DNA from: Streptomyces griseoluteus
GTDB lineage: Bacteria; Actinomycetota; Actinomycetes; Streptomycetales; Streptomycetaceae
Assembly (NCBI GenBank): GCA_000717735.1
Contig: JOBE01000027.1
Coordinates: forward strand, 26,634-90,633
Reading direction: 5' to 3'
Length of the DNA: 64,000 bases
Part shown: positions 1 to 8,303 of the stretch, piece after piece
Layout of the letters: every line of letters begins with the position of its first letter
How positions within the stretch are numbered: position 1 is the first letter of the stretch
Program-made: the position numbers and the translations under genes
Notes under the pieces: model-generated
What the model was told of the DNA's origin: nothing
Database searches by the model: none
Seen by the model: only the letters and a program-made list of their open reading frames with translations

Positions 1-53
1 GCCTTGGCCATATGGGTGCGATCACCGCACCATCCACAGATCGTGCTTGCCAC
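1..53 (-). CDS. 5' end of a small CGWC-motif protein, runs off left edge
   Basis: Only the first 17 codons are inside the window. Translation starts at a GTG (51-53) four bases after AGGAGG (58-63) and reads V-A-S-T-I-CGWCGDRTHMAK. The CGWCG plus HM pattern resembles the zinc-ribbon start of small actinobacterial proteins, but the fold cannot be judged from this fragment. It has its own leader and a RecA-NDp-type promoter at 118-140, so it looks like an independent DNA-damage-inducible unit next to the end of the late operon. The function is not recognisable. Confidence 0.6.
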   Translation of the reverse strand, partial: MASTICGWCGDRTHMAK

Positions 54-117
54 GCTGCCTCCTGAGCTGTACAGAGCACGCCGCCGTACGGTGGTCTGCT
101 ACGTGTCCGATGTTCCG

Positions 118-140
118 ACGGTAGCGACAACCACCGACAA
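118..140 (-). promoter_or_regulatory. RecA-NDp (PafBC-type) promoter
   Basis: On the minus strand the sequence reads TTGTCGGTGGT, six bases, then TACCGT. The known actinobacterial LexA-independent damage promoter is TTGTCRGTG(GC)-N6-TAnnnT. It faces the CGWC gene that starts at 53. Confidence 0.75.
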
Positions 141-143
141 CTG

Positions 144-156
144 CGGGGCAGCCCCG
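144..156 (-). terminator. small GC hairpin after the late operon
   Basis: CGGGG-CAG-CCCCG is a perfect 5-bp stem located 71 bases past the stop of the last tail gene. There is no U-tract. It is a weak candidate terminator for the leftward structural operon. Confidence 0.35.
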
Positions 157-226
157 AGGGAAGCTTGACCAACTTATTTAGTGTGAGAACTCGTAGGACA
201 AGGCCATCCGGAACGGCCCGCAGGAT

Positions 227-946
227 CTACTCGATGGTGTCGTCGGCGATGACGCCCACGGCCGCGAGCGCGGTGAGCAGGTTGGCGAGCGCGGTGCCGT
301 CGGATCGAGAGCCGGTGACGGTCTGCGTGGAGGCGGGGGCTGCGCCTTCGAGAGCCACGATCCGTGCGAGCAGGTCGTTCCCCTGGGCGAGGGGGTAGAA
401 CTGGTCGCTGGCCCAGGAGCGATCTCCGTGCGGGTCGGTGGCCGCAGCGTGGTCGGCGATCTTTTCGAGCGTCCCGGCCGGGGTCTCGGCATCGGTCGCT
501 GGAGGTCCCTGCGGCCCTTGTGGCCCGGACGGGCCCTGCTCACCGCGGGGACCGGGGACGGTGACGTAGAAGGCGCGGGAGGGAGCGACCTGGTCGACGT
601 CGCCGAGGTCGACCTCGGTCTGGGTGGTGGACAGGGAGATGCAGAACCGGCGGGGGCCGGCGCCGACGAGGTTGACGGTGACCTGCCACACCCACTCGGC
701 CGGGTTCGCTCCGGGGATGTCGCAGGGCAGGAGGGGGACGCCCAGGGTGCCGTCGGTGTCGATGAGCCGGCCCTGCTCGTCGAGGGTGTAGACGCCGCGT
801 CCGGAGAAGACGATCCCACGGTCGGGCAGGACGATGGCGGGGGCGACGGGGGTGAACTCGACGGTGCCCTGGGCGGGCTGGCCGCCGGCCGGATTGGCGG
901 CGGTGTAGGTGACGAGGACGGTCGGTACCCCGGGAGGGAACGGCAC
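227..946 (-). CDS. tail/fibre protein with collagen-like segment
   Basis: 239 residues, last gene of the leftward virion operon. The N-terminal half is beta-rich. A short Gly-X-Y run (PGPRGEQGPSGPQGPQGPP) lies near residue 135, followed by an ADHAAATDPHGDRSWA-type segment of the kind that precedes C-terminal helices in tail fibre or head fibre proteins. The ATG at 946 follows GGAG. Position after the lysis genes and the collagen-like linker suggest an appendage protein. The exact virion location is unknown. Confidence 0.6.
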   Translation of the reverse strand: MPFPPGVPTVLVTYTAANPAGGQPAQGTVEFTPVAPAIVLPDRGIVFSGRGVYTLDEQGRLIDTDGTLGVPLLPCDIPGANPAEWVWQVTVNLVGAGPRRFCISLSTTQTEVDLGDVDQVAPSRAFYVTVPGPRGEQGPSGPQGPQGPPATDAETPAGTLEKIADHAAATDPHGDRSWASDQFYPLAQGNDLLARIVALEGAAPASTQTVTGSRSDGTALANLLTALAAVGVIADDTIE

Positions 947-958
947 GGCGGGCTCCTG

Positions 959-1702
959 TCAGTAGCGGCGACGGTCGGGGGCGAGCGCGGCGAGAGCCTT
1001 GATCGCGGTGCGGTTCTGCTGGCCGGGAGTGGACGGGGCGGGGACCGCCGAGGGGGCGCAGGTGTAGCGGGGCGCGGTGGGGTCGAATCCCGTGGCGGGG
1101 GTGCAGGTGTAGGTGACGCCCTGGGGGTCGGTGTACGTCCATCCGGCGGGCGGGCGGCCGTCGGTGCCGTCTCGGCCGGGCGGTCCGTCCTGTCCGTCGG
1201 CTCCGTCTTGGCCCGGGGCGCCGTCCTGACCGTCGACCCCGTCGACCCCGTCGAGGCCGTTGATGCCGTCGGCTCCGTCTTGTCCTGGTGGGCCGCTGGC
1301 GCCGGGCGGCCCGGGCGGGCCGCTCTGGCCGGGCGACGGAGACGAGGCGGCTTGCCCGGGGTCTCCCTTGTCGCCCTTCTCTCCCTTGTCGCCCTTCGGG
1401 CCGGGGATCGGCACGGGGACGGCCGCGCGGTCGGGGAGGTTGTCGACGGCGGCCGTCGGATCGGGGGCGACTGGGGTCTTGCCGTCCGACGTGAGCTGGG
1501 TGCGGAGCTTGCGGACGTCGGTGGCGAGTGTGGTGACGGCGTTTCCGCGCAGGTCTGCCTCGGCCGCGAGCTCTTCGGCCCGCCGGTCGGCGCTGTCGAT
1601 GCGGGCCCAGAGGATGGCGGCGATCCCGAAGAGGGCGACGAGGGCGCACGCGGTGGCGAGGCCGCGCCAGCGGGCGGCCAGGAACCGCTCGGTGCGGCTC
1701 AT
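959..1702 (-). CDS. membrane-anchored collagen-like protein
   Basis: 247 residues. An N-terminal transmembrane segment (about 13-35) is followed by a coiled-coil-like stretch (40-70). Then comes a long Gly-X-Y collagen-like region (about 95-180, with GPKGDKGEKGDKGDPGQ and many GxDG triplets) and a C-terminal segment with two Cys. The start is ATG at 1702 after GGAGAT, overlapping the upstream stop by ATGA. It sits directly after the holin and coiled-coil membrane genes, so a role in lysis or envelope spanning is possible. A virion-associated fibre is the alternative. Confidence 0.6.
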   Translation of the reverse strand: MSRTERFLAARWRGLATACALVALFGIAAILWARIDSADRRAEELAAEADLRGNAVTTLATDVRKLRTQLTSDGKTPVAPDPTAAVDNLPDRAAVPVPIPGPKGDKGEKGDKGDPGQAASSPSPGQSGPPGPPGASGPPGQDGADGINGLDGVDGVDGQDGAPGQDGADGQDGPPGRDGTDGRPPAGWTYTDPQGVTYTCTPATGFDPTAPRYTCAPSAVPAPSTPGQQNRTAIKALAALAPDRRRY

Positions 1703-2019
1703 CCGGGATCTCCTCCGAGGTGGGTGATGATCAGGCGTAGGCGGGAGTTCTCCGCCCTCGCGGCGGCCACGGCGGCGGTGGCCTCGGCCAGTGCGACGTC
1801 CTTCGCGACGAGCTGGCTGCGCAGGTCGACGTTCTCCTCCTTGAGGGCTGTCCGCTCCTCCTTGAGGTTCGTCCGTTCTTCCTGCAGCTCGTCCGTCAGC
1901 GTGCTCAAGCTGCTGAGGTTCAGCTCCCCGCGCTTGCCCACGTAAGCCACCACGGCGGTCGCCAGCACGCCAGCGAAGGCGACGAGCGCCCCCGCCAGCG
2001 TGACGGTGGTCGGGTCCAT
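1699..2019 (-). CDS. single-TM coiled-coil protein of the lysis cassette
   Basis: 106 residues. One transmembrane helix (about 8-27) is followed by a long charged heptad region (35-95, rich in Leu/Glu/Arg). This architecture is common for second holin-like or spanin-like membrane proteins found after endolysins in actinophages. The gene overlaps the next gene by four bases (ATGA), which implies translational coupling. No enzymatic motif is present. Assignment to lysis rests on topology and position. Confidence 0.6.
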   Translation of the reverse strand: MDPTTVTLAGALVAFAGVLATAVVAYVGKRGELNLSSLSTLTDELQEERTNLKEERTALKEENVDLRSQLVAKDVALAEATAAVAAARAENSRLRLIITHLGGDPG

Positions 2020-2057
2020 TCACGGGGTCCAGTCCATGTGCGTGGGGGAAGGTGAGG

Positions 2058-2417
2058 TCAGGCGCTCGGGAGCGGCTGCTTCGCCGGCACCTTGGCGGTG
2101 ACCTGGCTGCGGTCCCACATGCCGACGGCGACGGTCACGAAGGCCATGACGACGGCCTGGCGTTCGGTGGACCAGTCGAGGCCGAAGCCGATGGACAGCG
2201 CGAGCGCGGCCTGCGCGAAGCCGACGATCGCGGCGCCGAGCCCGTCGTGGACGGCGAGCGCGATGAGGACGCCCATGACCGCCGCGGCGACGGCGTTGAC
2301 GGAGGCCTGTACTTCCGGGGACGCGTTCCAGCCGAATGCGACGACGAGCTTGACGAGGACGGCGATGAGGGCCAGCCACGCGGCGGGTTCACGGCCGAGG
2401 AACAGGGGGGTCTTCAC
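2058..2417 (-). CDS. holin-like membrane protein
   Basis: 119 residues with three to four hydrophobic helices (about 11-30, 39-58, 60-82, 87-101) and a short basic C-terminus, directly downstream of the endolysin. Size, topology and neighbourhood fit a class I holin that would permeabilise the cytoplasmic membrane to release the amidase. Start ATG at 2417 follows AGGAGA. The family cannot be named with certainty from sequence alone. Confidence 0.7.
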   Translation of the reverse strand: MKTPLFLGREPAAWLALIAVLVKLVVAFGWNASPEVQASVNAVAAAVMGVLIALAVHDGLGAAIVGFAQAALALSIGFGLDWSTERQAVVMAFVTVAVGMWDRSQVTAKVPAKQPLPSA

Positions 2418-2441
2418 GAGGTTCTCCTGGTGGTGGTCGGG

Positions 2442-3527
2442 TCAGAGCTGCTTGGGGACGCGGAGGCGGTCCCACGAGGTCTTGCCGGGGATGCCGTTGG
2501 CGTCCGTGCCGGAGTAGCCGAGCTTGCGCTGCCACTTGGCGTACGACTGCCGGTCTGAGCTGGTGAAATGCGGGCCGGGCCCCTGGGCGTAGGCGGAGCA
2601 ACCTTCGGCGACCAGGCGGCGTCCCATCGCGGTGATGATCGGGGAGCGGCGGCCGGGGCTGAAGAACGCGGCGCCCGGAAACGGCTCGTTCGCCGGGGCA
2701 GCCGGAGCCTTGCCGGGGAGGGTGCCGAGGAGCTTCTTCAGGCTGGCCTCCCCCGGGATGCCGTCGGCGGCCTTCCCGGTGAGGCCCAGGGACTTCTGGT
2801 AGTCGGCGTAGTTCCGGGTGTCGGCGTCGGACCAGGTAGGGCTGGGGCCGTGTGCGTAGTGCTTGCCGAAGCCCTTGGCGACGAGGGCCTTGCCGACGCG
2901 GGTGACGTGGTCACCGACGGCGCCGTACCCGTATGGCAGGCCGTTGATGGTGACCTTGTAGCGGGCCGGGGTGGGGGTGCTGGTGGACGGCTTGCTGCCG
3001 CCGGTGCTTCCGCCAGGTGCGGGCTTCTTACCGACGATGGCGGCCGCGCGGCGGACGATCTCGTCGAGCTGGGCAACGATCTTCGGCCCGGGGCAGTCGG
3101 GGTGGTTGCCCCACGCCTTGCCGCCCATGCCGTGCCATCCGAGTCCCCGGTCGTCCGGCCCGGCGGCCCGCCGGAGAGGGACGTTGTCGTATGTCTGGTG
3201 GACCCAGGCGAAGATTTCGGCGTTGCGGTCGAGCTGCTGCTCGGTAAGGGCCTGGCCTCCGCGGCCCTCGTTCTCCGACGACAGCCAGGTTCGGTTGCCG
3301 TTGCCTTGCGCCCATGCGCGGTCGGCGGTGTCGACCCACTGGTAGAGCTCGCCGGCGCGGCCGGTGCCCCAGTGGGAGGAGGCTTCGGAGGCGGGGTTAC
3401 GGAACCAGGAGTCGGTGCCCATGAGGGTGCCGGCCATGATGTGCACGACGAGGCCGCGGACTTCTTCCTGGCCGCCCTTGCGGAAGTTCGGGACGGGGCG
3501 CCACGTGGCACCAGGCATGCGTGCCAT
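2442..3527 (-). CDS. endolysin: N-acetylmuramoyl-L-alanine amidase with two PG-binding modules
   Basis: 361 residues. The N-terminal amidase_2/PGRP domain (about 1-165) has a zinc-ligand-like His29 in LVVHIMAG, the segment GWHGMGG (His132) and NHPDCPG (His142, Cys145). Two related modules follow a Ser/Thr/Pro linker, at about 195-275 and 283-358. Both end in DGIPG or NGIPG and share the Y-x-x-(Y/W)Q-(K/R)-x-LG(L/Y) pattern of peptidoglycan-binding repeats. Predicted role: cleavage of the MurNAc-L-Ala bond at lysis. It is the second gene of the lysis transcript, starting 1 base inside the upstream ORF stop (TGATG). Confidence 0.92.
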   Translation of the reverse strand: MARMPGATWRPVPNFRKGGQEEVRGLVVHIMAGTLMGTDSWFRNPASEASSHWGTGRAGELYQWVDTADRAWAQGNGNRTWLSSENEGRGGQALTEQQLDRNAEIFAWVHQTYDNVPLRRAAGPDDRGLGWHGMGGKAWGNHPDCPGPKIVAQLDEIVRRAAAIVGKKPAPGGSTGGSKPSTSTPTPARYKVTINGLPYGYGAVGDHVTRVGKALVAKGFGKHYAHGPSPTWSDADTRNYADYQKSLGLTGKAADGIPGEASLKKLLGTLPGKAPAAPANEPFPGAAFFSPGRRSPIITAMGRRLVAEGCSAYAQGPGPHFTSSDRQSYAKWQRKLGYSGTDANGIPGKTSWDRLRVPKQL

Positions 3528-3655
3528 CAGGCGTCACCTCGCTCAGCGAGGTCGTCGGCGGTGGCCATGTGGCTGACCTGGTTCTCGGGGGGCGTATCCC
3601 CGTCGTGAACGGGAAGGTCGGCCGAGTCGTTCTCGGTGTTCGCGGTGGCGGGCAT
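3527..3655 (-). CDS. 42-aa ORF coupled to the endolysin
   Basis: A short acidic ORF (M-P-A-T-A-N-T-E-N-D...) with a strong AAGGAG seven bases before its ATG at 3655. Its TGA overlaps the endolysin ATG by one base, so ribosomes can reinitiate directly on the lysin. It has no hydrophobic segment. It may be a regulatory leader that sets lysin translation or a small lysis-time protein. Confidence 0.65.
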   Translation of the reverse strand: MPATANTENDSADLPVHDGDTPPENQVSHMATADDLAERGDA

Positions 3656-3757
3656 GCCAGGCTCCTTGTCCCCATGCCGGTGGTCTGGATCGGCGCGCAC
3701 CTGCGGGGGTGCGGTCCCTCGGGGGTTGGAGCGTGGGCGGAGGGTCGCCCTGTGATC

Positions 3758-3789
3758 AGCGTAGAGGCGGGGTGGCGGATCGTTCCCCC
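3758..3789 (-). promoter_or_regulatory. late-promoter-like element a (lysis cassette)
   Basis: The minus strand reads GGGGGA (3789-3784), 20 bases, TACGCT (3763-3758), then GATCACAGGGCG. The same two blocks with identical spacing occur before the portal and the type III PKS genes. It lies about 100 bases upstream of the 42-aa ORF and endolysin. Confidence 0.65.
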
Positions 3790-3802
3790 TGCTCCCCTGG
3801 CA

Positions 3803-5362
3803 TTACACGGCTCGGGCCAAGGGGTAGTCGGTGGCGAGACCGATGTCCTCGACCAGAAGCCACGCCGGGTTGGAGGCGTTGGCGACCAGCTGGACGTTGC
3901 CGGTGCCGGAGGTGCGCAGCAGGCTGCCGATCAGCGGGGCGACGATGCTCGACCCGGTGGAGTTGATGACGATCTGGTCCATGTCCATGAGGACGTGCTG
4001 GCTGGCGACGGGGATCTGGTAGGAGTTGATGGAGTCGACGAGGGACACGCCAGCTCCGCCGATGCTGCCGCGCCAGACGCGGCAGCGGACGATGTCGTTG
4101 GCTACGGAAGACAGCAGTAGGCCGTGGAAGCTGATCCGGTAGGCGCGTCCGGCTTCGAAGGTGATGTTGGGGGTGGTGATGGCCGCGATCTCAGTGGTCG
4201 TGGTCGTCGCAGTGCTGGTCTGGCTCGCCTGGCACTTCTTGAGGCCCTTCCCCTGGTCGACGCTGCCGATCCGAAACAGCGTGGTGACGTCCAGGCTGGC
4301 GGCGGTGACCGGGCCATTGAGCTTGATGTCCGGGTCTCCGCCGTCGCGGGAGTCGATCCGGAATTCTGAGTTTCCGAGAGTTGAGGTGCCGAGCGTAAGG
4401 CGAGGCACGTTCACGCCGAGGGTGTAGGCCCCGGGGATGATCGTCATGCTGATCTCGTCGTCTTCGGCAGCGATGCCACTCAACGAGATCACGGGGCGGA
4501 TGGCCAACGGCGTGTCCTCGTTGGTCCACTCGATCTGGCCGTTCCCGAAGAACGAGTAGATGTGGGGGACGGACTCGTACCGGGCTATGAAGCCGGGGTC
4601 GTTGAAGAAGCCGCCGGCCAGGGTGACCTCTGCCAGGAGTTTTGCACCCGTCGTGTCCCAGATCTTGTATCCGTCTTCAGAGATGGTGGAGACCACGGCG
4701 CCGGCCGTGTTGCGGATGGTGATCACGCCATCGGGGGTCAGCTCGATGCGCTGTCCTGTGGCGGCGGTACGCAAGGTGGCACCCGTGATGACCTTGCCGT
4801 CGATGGCGTCGGCAGCAAGCTTGGTGCCGGTGATGATCCCGTCGGCGACATCGTCGGCGACGATCAGGGCGGGGGCGATCGGCCCGTTCTCGGCGGAGGG
4901 GGCTGAGGCGGTGCCGGAGGTGGTGCGGGTGAGGAGCCGTACGTACACCGGGGTGGCGGTCGGGATGACGACGATGGCGCCCTGCGCGGTTTCGATCGTG
5001 CCTACGAGGGTGGCCTCGGTCGGGGTGAAACCGGAGGTTGCGGCGGCGTGGACTTCGACGCGGGCGAAGTCGAGGGGGACGCCGACGGTGGTGATGAGCT
5101 GGCCGTCCCACTGGGCCATGACGCCTCCGATGACGGACGCGACGAGGGGCGCGGTGGGGGCGTCGGGGGTGGGGCCGTTGATGACGTTGACGGCGGTGGT
5201 GCCGTCGCCCTGCTGGCCGACGAGCGCGCGCAGGGATCCTGCGTTGTCGCGGACTTCGAGGGCGGTGTCGTCGATGGCGGCGGCTCCGAGGCGGGAGGAC
5301 CGCTCGATGGACGCGATCTTGTTCTCGAGTCGGGTGAGGCGGGTGCCGAGGTCGGCGGTCAT
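3803..5362 (-). CDS. minor tail protein (tail tip/fibre)
   Basis: 519 residues. A short N-terminal coiled coil (LGTRLTRLENKIASIERSSR) is followed by fibronectin-like beta segments around 70-150. A repetitive alanine/threonine region (AADAIDGKVITGATLRT) and a C-terminal carbohydrate-binding-like beta domain follow. This organisation is typical of actinophage tail-tip or central fibre proteins that contact the host. It overlaps the upstream gene by ATGA and is the last gene before the lysis-cassette promoter. Confidence 0.75.
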   Translation of the reverse strand: MTADLGTRLTRLENKIASIERSSRLGAAAIDDTALEVRDNAGSLRALVGQQGDGTTAVNVINGPTPDAPTAPLVASVIGGVMAQWDGQLITTVGVPLDFARVEVHAAATSGFTPTEATLVGTIETAQGAIVVIPTATPVYVRLLTRTTSGTASAPSAENGPIAPALIVADDVADGIITGTKLAADAIDGKVITGATLRTAATGQRIELTPDGVITIRNTAGAVVSTISEDGYKIWDTTGAKLLAEVTLAGGFFNDPGFIARYESVPHIYSFFGNGQIEWTNEDTPLAIRPVISLSGIAAEDDEISMTIIPGAYTLGVNVPRLTLGTSTLGNSEFRIDSRDGGDPDIKLNGPVTAASLDVTTLFRIGSVDQGKGLKKCQASQTSTATTTTTEIAAITTPNITFEAGRAYRISFHGLLLSSVANDIVRCRVWRGSIGGAGVSLVDSINSYQIPVASQHVLMDMDQIVINSTGSSIVAPLIGSLLRTSGTGNVQLVANASNPAWLLVEDIGLATDYPLARAV

Positions 5363-6456
5363 GCGGTTCCTCCGTACTGGAATGTGTCGGCTGGTGCGAG
5401 GTGGACGGTGGCCTGGGGGCCGCCGGGGGCGTCTGGGCGAGTGGCCCAGCCGGTGATGCGGCACCAGCCGGTGTAGGACGTCCAGGCGTTGTGGATGCGG
5501 GTGTAGATGTCGTCGCCGATCTGCCAGGAGCCGAAGGGGGCGGCTGGGTGGTCGCGGATGACGATCTGGTCGACGGTGCCGAGCTTCTGTCGGCGGACGC
5601 GCTCGCGGGCCGCGCGGGAAGCGAGGACGTCGTTGGCCTTGATGTCGGGCAGGTCCAGGACGTGCTCCAGGCGGAGCCGGCCGTTTCGTACGGCGGAGGT
5701 CTGGCGGCGCTTGGCGGAGCCGTCGCCTTGGCCGGAGGCGATGACGACCTGGGCGTAGTCGTCGCCGGAGAGGACGATCTCGGGGTCCTCGAGGATGTTC
5801 ACGCCGGAGGCGAAGGAGATGTCGGTGCGGCGGGCGCCGAGGCGTGGCCAGCCGATCCTGATCCGCTTGATGACGGCGGTGCGGGATGTGTTCCAGCTGG
5901 TTGCGCAGGTGTAGTCGGGGGTGGCGTCTCCGTCGGCGAGTTCGTCGAAGCGTTCCCCGAGGTTGGGGGTCTCCCAGGCGTTGAACTTGTACGGGTCGGC
6001 GGGCGTGCCGATGGTGGCGCCGGAGGTGGTGGTGTCGACGATGACGCCGAGGGAGCCGTCGGCGACGGACTGCGCGTAGGACCAGATGTCCCGCATCACG
6101 TTCGTGCGGTCGGCGTAGGTGTAGGGGCCGCGGCCGTTGAGCTCGCCGTGGAGGTCGTGGCGGCAGTGCAGGTAGGAGGACCAGGAGGCGGCCTCCAGGG
6201 TGAGTGTGTTGCCGCGGGGGCGGGCGTCCCAGACGAGGCCGCCCCATCGGATCTCGTCGTTCTCCTCCACGTACAGCAGGGTGGTGCCGGGGTCGACGAG
6301 GCGGGTGGCCTGGGCGGCCAGCTTGGGTGCGAGAGTGCCGGTGAGGCTGCCGGGACCGTTGAGGTCGGGCCCGTATTCGAGGCCTTCGAGGGGGAGGTCG
6401 TGGGTGAGCCACTCCCCCGTGACGGCGTGCTGGGTGAGGATCCGCCGGTTGGTCAT
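5359..6456 (-). CDS. minor tail/baseplate protein (Gp37-like)
   Basis: 365 residues, rich in beta strands and aromatic residues, with no transmembrane segment. The pattern of an early EYGPDLNGPGSLTG motif and the following hub-like domain matches the ReqiPepy6 Gp37-like minor tail proteins of actinophages, which form part of the tail-tip hub. It lies between the distal tail proteins and the fibre gene, with ATGA overlaps on both sides. Confidence 0.7.
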   Translation of the reverse strand: MTNRRILTQHAVTGEWLTHDLPLEGLEYGPDLNGPGSLTGTLAPKLAAQATRLVDPGTTLLYVEENDEIRWGGLVWDARPRGNTLTLEAASWSSYLHCRHDLHGELNGRGPYTYADRTNVMRDIWSYAQSVADGSLGVIVDTTTSGATIGTPADPYKFNAWETPNLGERFDELADGDATPDYTCATSWNTSRTAVIKRIRIGWPRLGARRTDISFASGVNILEDPEIVLSGDDYAQVVIASGQGDGSAKRRQTSAVRNGRLRLEHVLDLPDIKANDVLASRAARERVRRQKLGTVDQIVIRDHPAAPFGSWQIGDDIYTRIHNAWTSYTGWCRITGWATRPDAPGGPQATVHLAPADTFQYGGTA

Positions 6457-7388
6457 CGCGGGGCCTCTTCGAACTCGACATCGGCGATCAGCGTCGATGC
6501 CGTGTCGACGCTCATGTTTCCGGCGTTGCCGGGGAAGCAGCGGGCGCGGGCGCGCAGGAGCTGGGTGGTGCCGCGGTAGAGCGGGGGGATGGCGAGGGTG
6601 TCGCCCATGAGGTGGGCGTAGCGGCGCGTGGCTGTCTGGTTGTCGTCGACGCCGACGGCTTCGACGATGAGGAAGGCTCCGTAGGTGGCGGAGATGTCGC
6701 CAAAGACGGCGCCAGAGGCGAGGCGGAGGCCGCCGATGTCGAGGCGGATGCGTGCGGTGGAAGCCCAGGAGGGGACGGGGATGTTCCAGCCGGCGGCGGT
6801 GGAGAAGTAGGAGTAGGTGCTGGCGGTGCCGCCGATGGCGGTGGAGGACGCGGAGGGGGTCTGGGTCCACTGGCGGCGTTCGCGGCGGGGGTTCGCGATC
6901 TTCCGTACGTCTACGACCATGGCGTCGGTGATGGTGGCGGTGGACGCGGGGATGTCGATGCGGGCGAGCGGGATGCCGGTGCGGCCGTCGGGGATCGCCG
7001 TGGTGCTGGAGGAGACGTTGGAGATGACTTGGAAGTAGGTGACGGGGTCGACGGCCGGGTTGAGGGTGCCCTCGTACTGAGGGTCTTCGACGCGGAGGAT
7101 GACCAGGTCGGAGCGTGGTGTTCCTGCGGTGGGGGCGATCTCGATGGTGGCGGCGCCGACGTTGCAGGCGGCGTAGGAGCCCTGGAAGGTGTTGGCGCGG
7201 CCGCGGATGATGCCGGAGCCGTCGGCGATCTGGACGCCGCCTCCGGGGGTGGGCATCTGGGTCACCTTGAGGTCGTCGCCTTGGGTGATGCCTTCGGAGC
7301 CGAGGGACAGGTCGCGCACGAGCATGCGGAAGACCTCGGCGGGGTGGGTGGCGCCGTTGACGAGGATCGGCGCGGGGTACAGGGTCAC
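6453..7388 (-). CDS. minor tail protein
   Basis: 311 residues, starting ATG at 7388. The N-terminal half (YPAPILVNGATHPAEVFR...GGGVQIADGSGIIRGRA) has the look of actinophage baseplate or receptor-binding upper-domain proteins. The second half is a beta-sandwich-like region. It sits in the conserved order after the distal tail protein. The precise virion role is inferred from synteny. Confidence 0.7.
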   Translation of the reverse strand: MTLYPAPILVNGATHPAEVFRMLVRDLSLGSEGITQGDDLKVTQMPTPGGGVQIADGSGIIRGRANTFQGSYAACNVGAATIEIAPTAGTPRSDLVILRVEDPQYEGTLNPAVDPVTYFQVISNVSSSTTAIPDGRTGIPLARIDIPASTATITDAMVVDVRKIANPRRERRQWTQTPSASSTAIGGTASTYSYFSTAAGWNIPVPSWASTARIRLDIGGLRLASGAVFGDISATYGAFLIVEAVGVDDNQTATRRYAHLMGDTLAIPPLYRGTTQLLRARARCFPGNAGNMSVDTASTLIADVEFEEAPR

Positions 7389-7400
7389 GGTCGCGTCTCC

Positions 7401-8303
7401 TCAGAGGGCGGTGTAGGCGTCGCGCCAGGTCAGGCGCAGTCGGGCGGTGTTGGTGTTGTCGACGGCTGTCCAGCGCATCTCGGACTGCCCGGGTGGCAGG
7501 GAGAACTGGTCGATGCGTGAGGCGGGGCTCAGGTAGGAGAGGGCGTTGCCGCCGGTCTCGCGGGTGACGGTGCGAAACCCGGGCCGGGTGTCGATGTCGA
7601 TCCACTGGCCGGCTGTGAGGGCGAGGGTGGGCAGTTGCAGGGTGCGGCCGGTGGGGACGTGGGTGATCGTGACCTGGGCGCAGGGTCCGGTGATGCGGAT
7701 GATCGGCCAGGTGTCGGTCGTGCCGGCGTTGGTGACCCAGCCGGGGCGGTCGGCGGCGACGGTGCCGTCCTGGACGTAGACCGGGGCGACGACGGGGGCG
7801 GCGAATCCGCCGCCGGTGAGCCAGCCGAGGGGGATCTCGGCGACGGTTGTGGTGTCGGCGTACCAGAGGGGGTCGGTGGCGAGGTACTCGATGTCGAGGG
7901 GGATGTAGCCGTGGATGGAGCGCTGCATGTCGGCGTCGAGGCGGCGCACACGGCCGTGGAGGCGCTTGACGGGGCGGCCGGGCCATGCCAGGCGCAGGTC
8001 CTGGGTGGTGCCGGCGGTGAGGCGGATGGCGGCGGTGTGCAGGGGCTGCTGGAGGTCGGCGAGGAGGTTGAGTGCGGCCGCGCGGTCGCCGGGGATGCGG
8101 ATCGCCGCGTCGATCTGTACGGGGCGGGCGGCGTAGTAGTCGGGGCCGGGCCAGGCGCCGTCGAGGGACGGCTGATCGACGTCGTTGTCGCGTACGGGGG
8201 GCCGGCCGAGGCCGGTGATGTCGCGGATCTGCACGGCGGTGTCGGCGCCGATGACGATGCCGGCGAGGTCCAGTTGTCCGGTGGTCAGGATCGGGTCGGT
8301 CAT
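7401..8303 (-). CDS. distal tail (Dit-like) protein
   Basis: 300 residues encoded immediately after the tape measure, the usual place for the distal tail protein that links tube and tip. It contains the ITGLGRPPVR(D)ND-type N-terminal segment and a later DPLWYAD motif, both frequent in actinophage Dit/minor tail proteins. The start overlaps the tape-measure stop by ATGA. Confidence 0.78.
   Translation of the reverse strand: MTDPILTTGQLDLAGIVIGADTAVQIRDITGLGRPPVRDNDVDQPSLDGAWPGPDYYAARPVQIDAAIRIPGDRAAALNLLADLQQPLHTAAIRLTAGTTQDLRLAWPGRPVKRLHGRVRRLDADMQRSIHGYIPLDIEYLATDPLWYADTTTVAEIPLGWLTGGGFAAPVVAPVYVQDGTVAADRPGWVTNAGTTDTWPIIRITGPCAQVTITHVPTGRTLQLPTLALTAGQWIDIDTRPGFRTVTRETGGNALSYLSPASRIDQFSLPPGQSEMRWTAVDNTNTARLRLTWRDAYTAL

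Noticed and set aside
1150..1320. CRISPR-like spacing of short repeats
   Set aside because: These are codons of the Gly-X-Y collagen-like tract and vary as coding repeats do.
540..1649. Leftward Arg/Pro-rich frame overlapping the collagen-like genes
   Set aside because: Composition typical of a shifted frame; real products in another frame have clear features.
428..1945. 505-codon plus-strand frame opposite the collagen-like genes
   Set aside because: It mirrors the Gly-X-Y repeats and GC bias of the real leftward genes; no domain or ribosome site.
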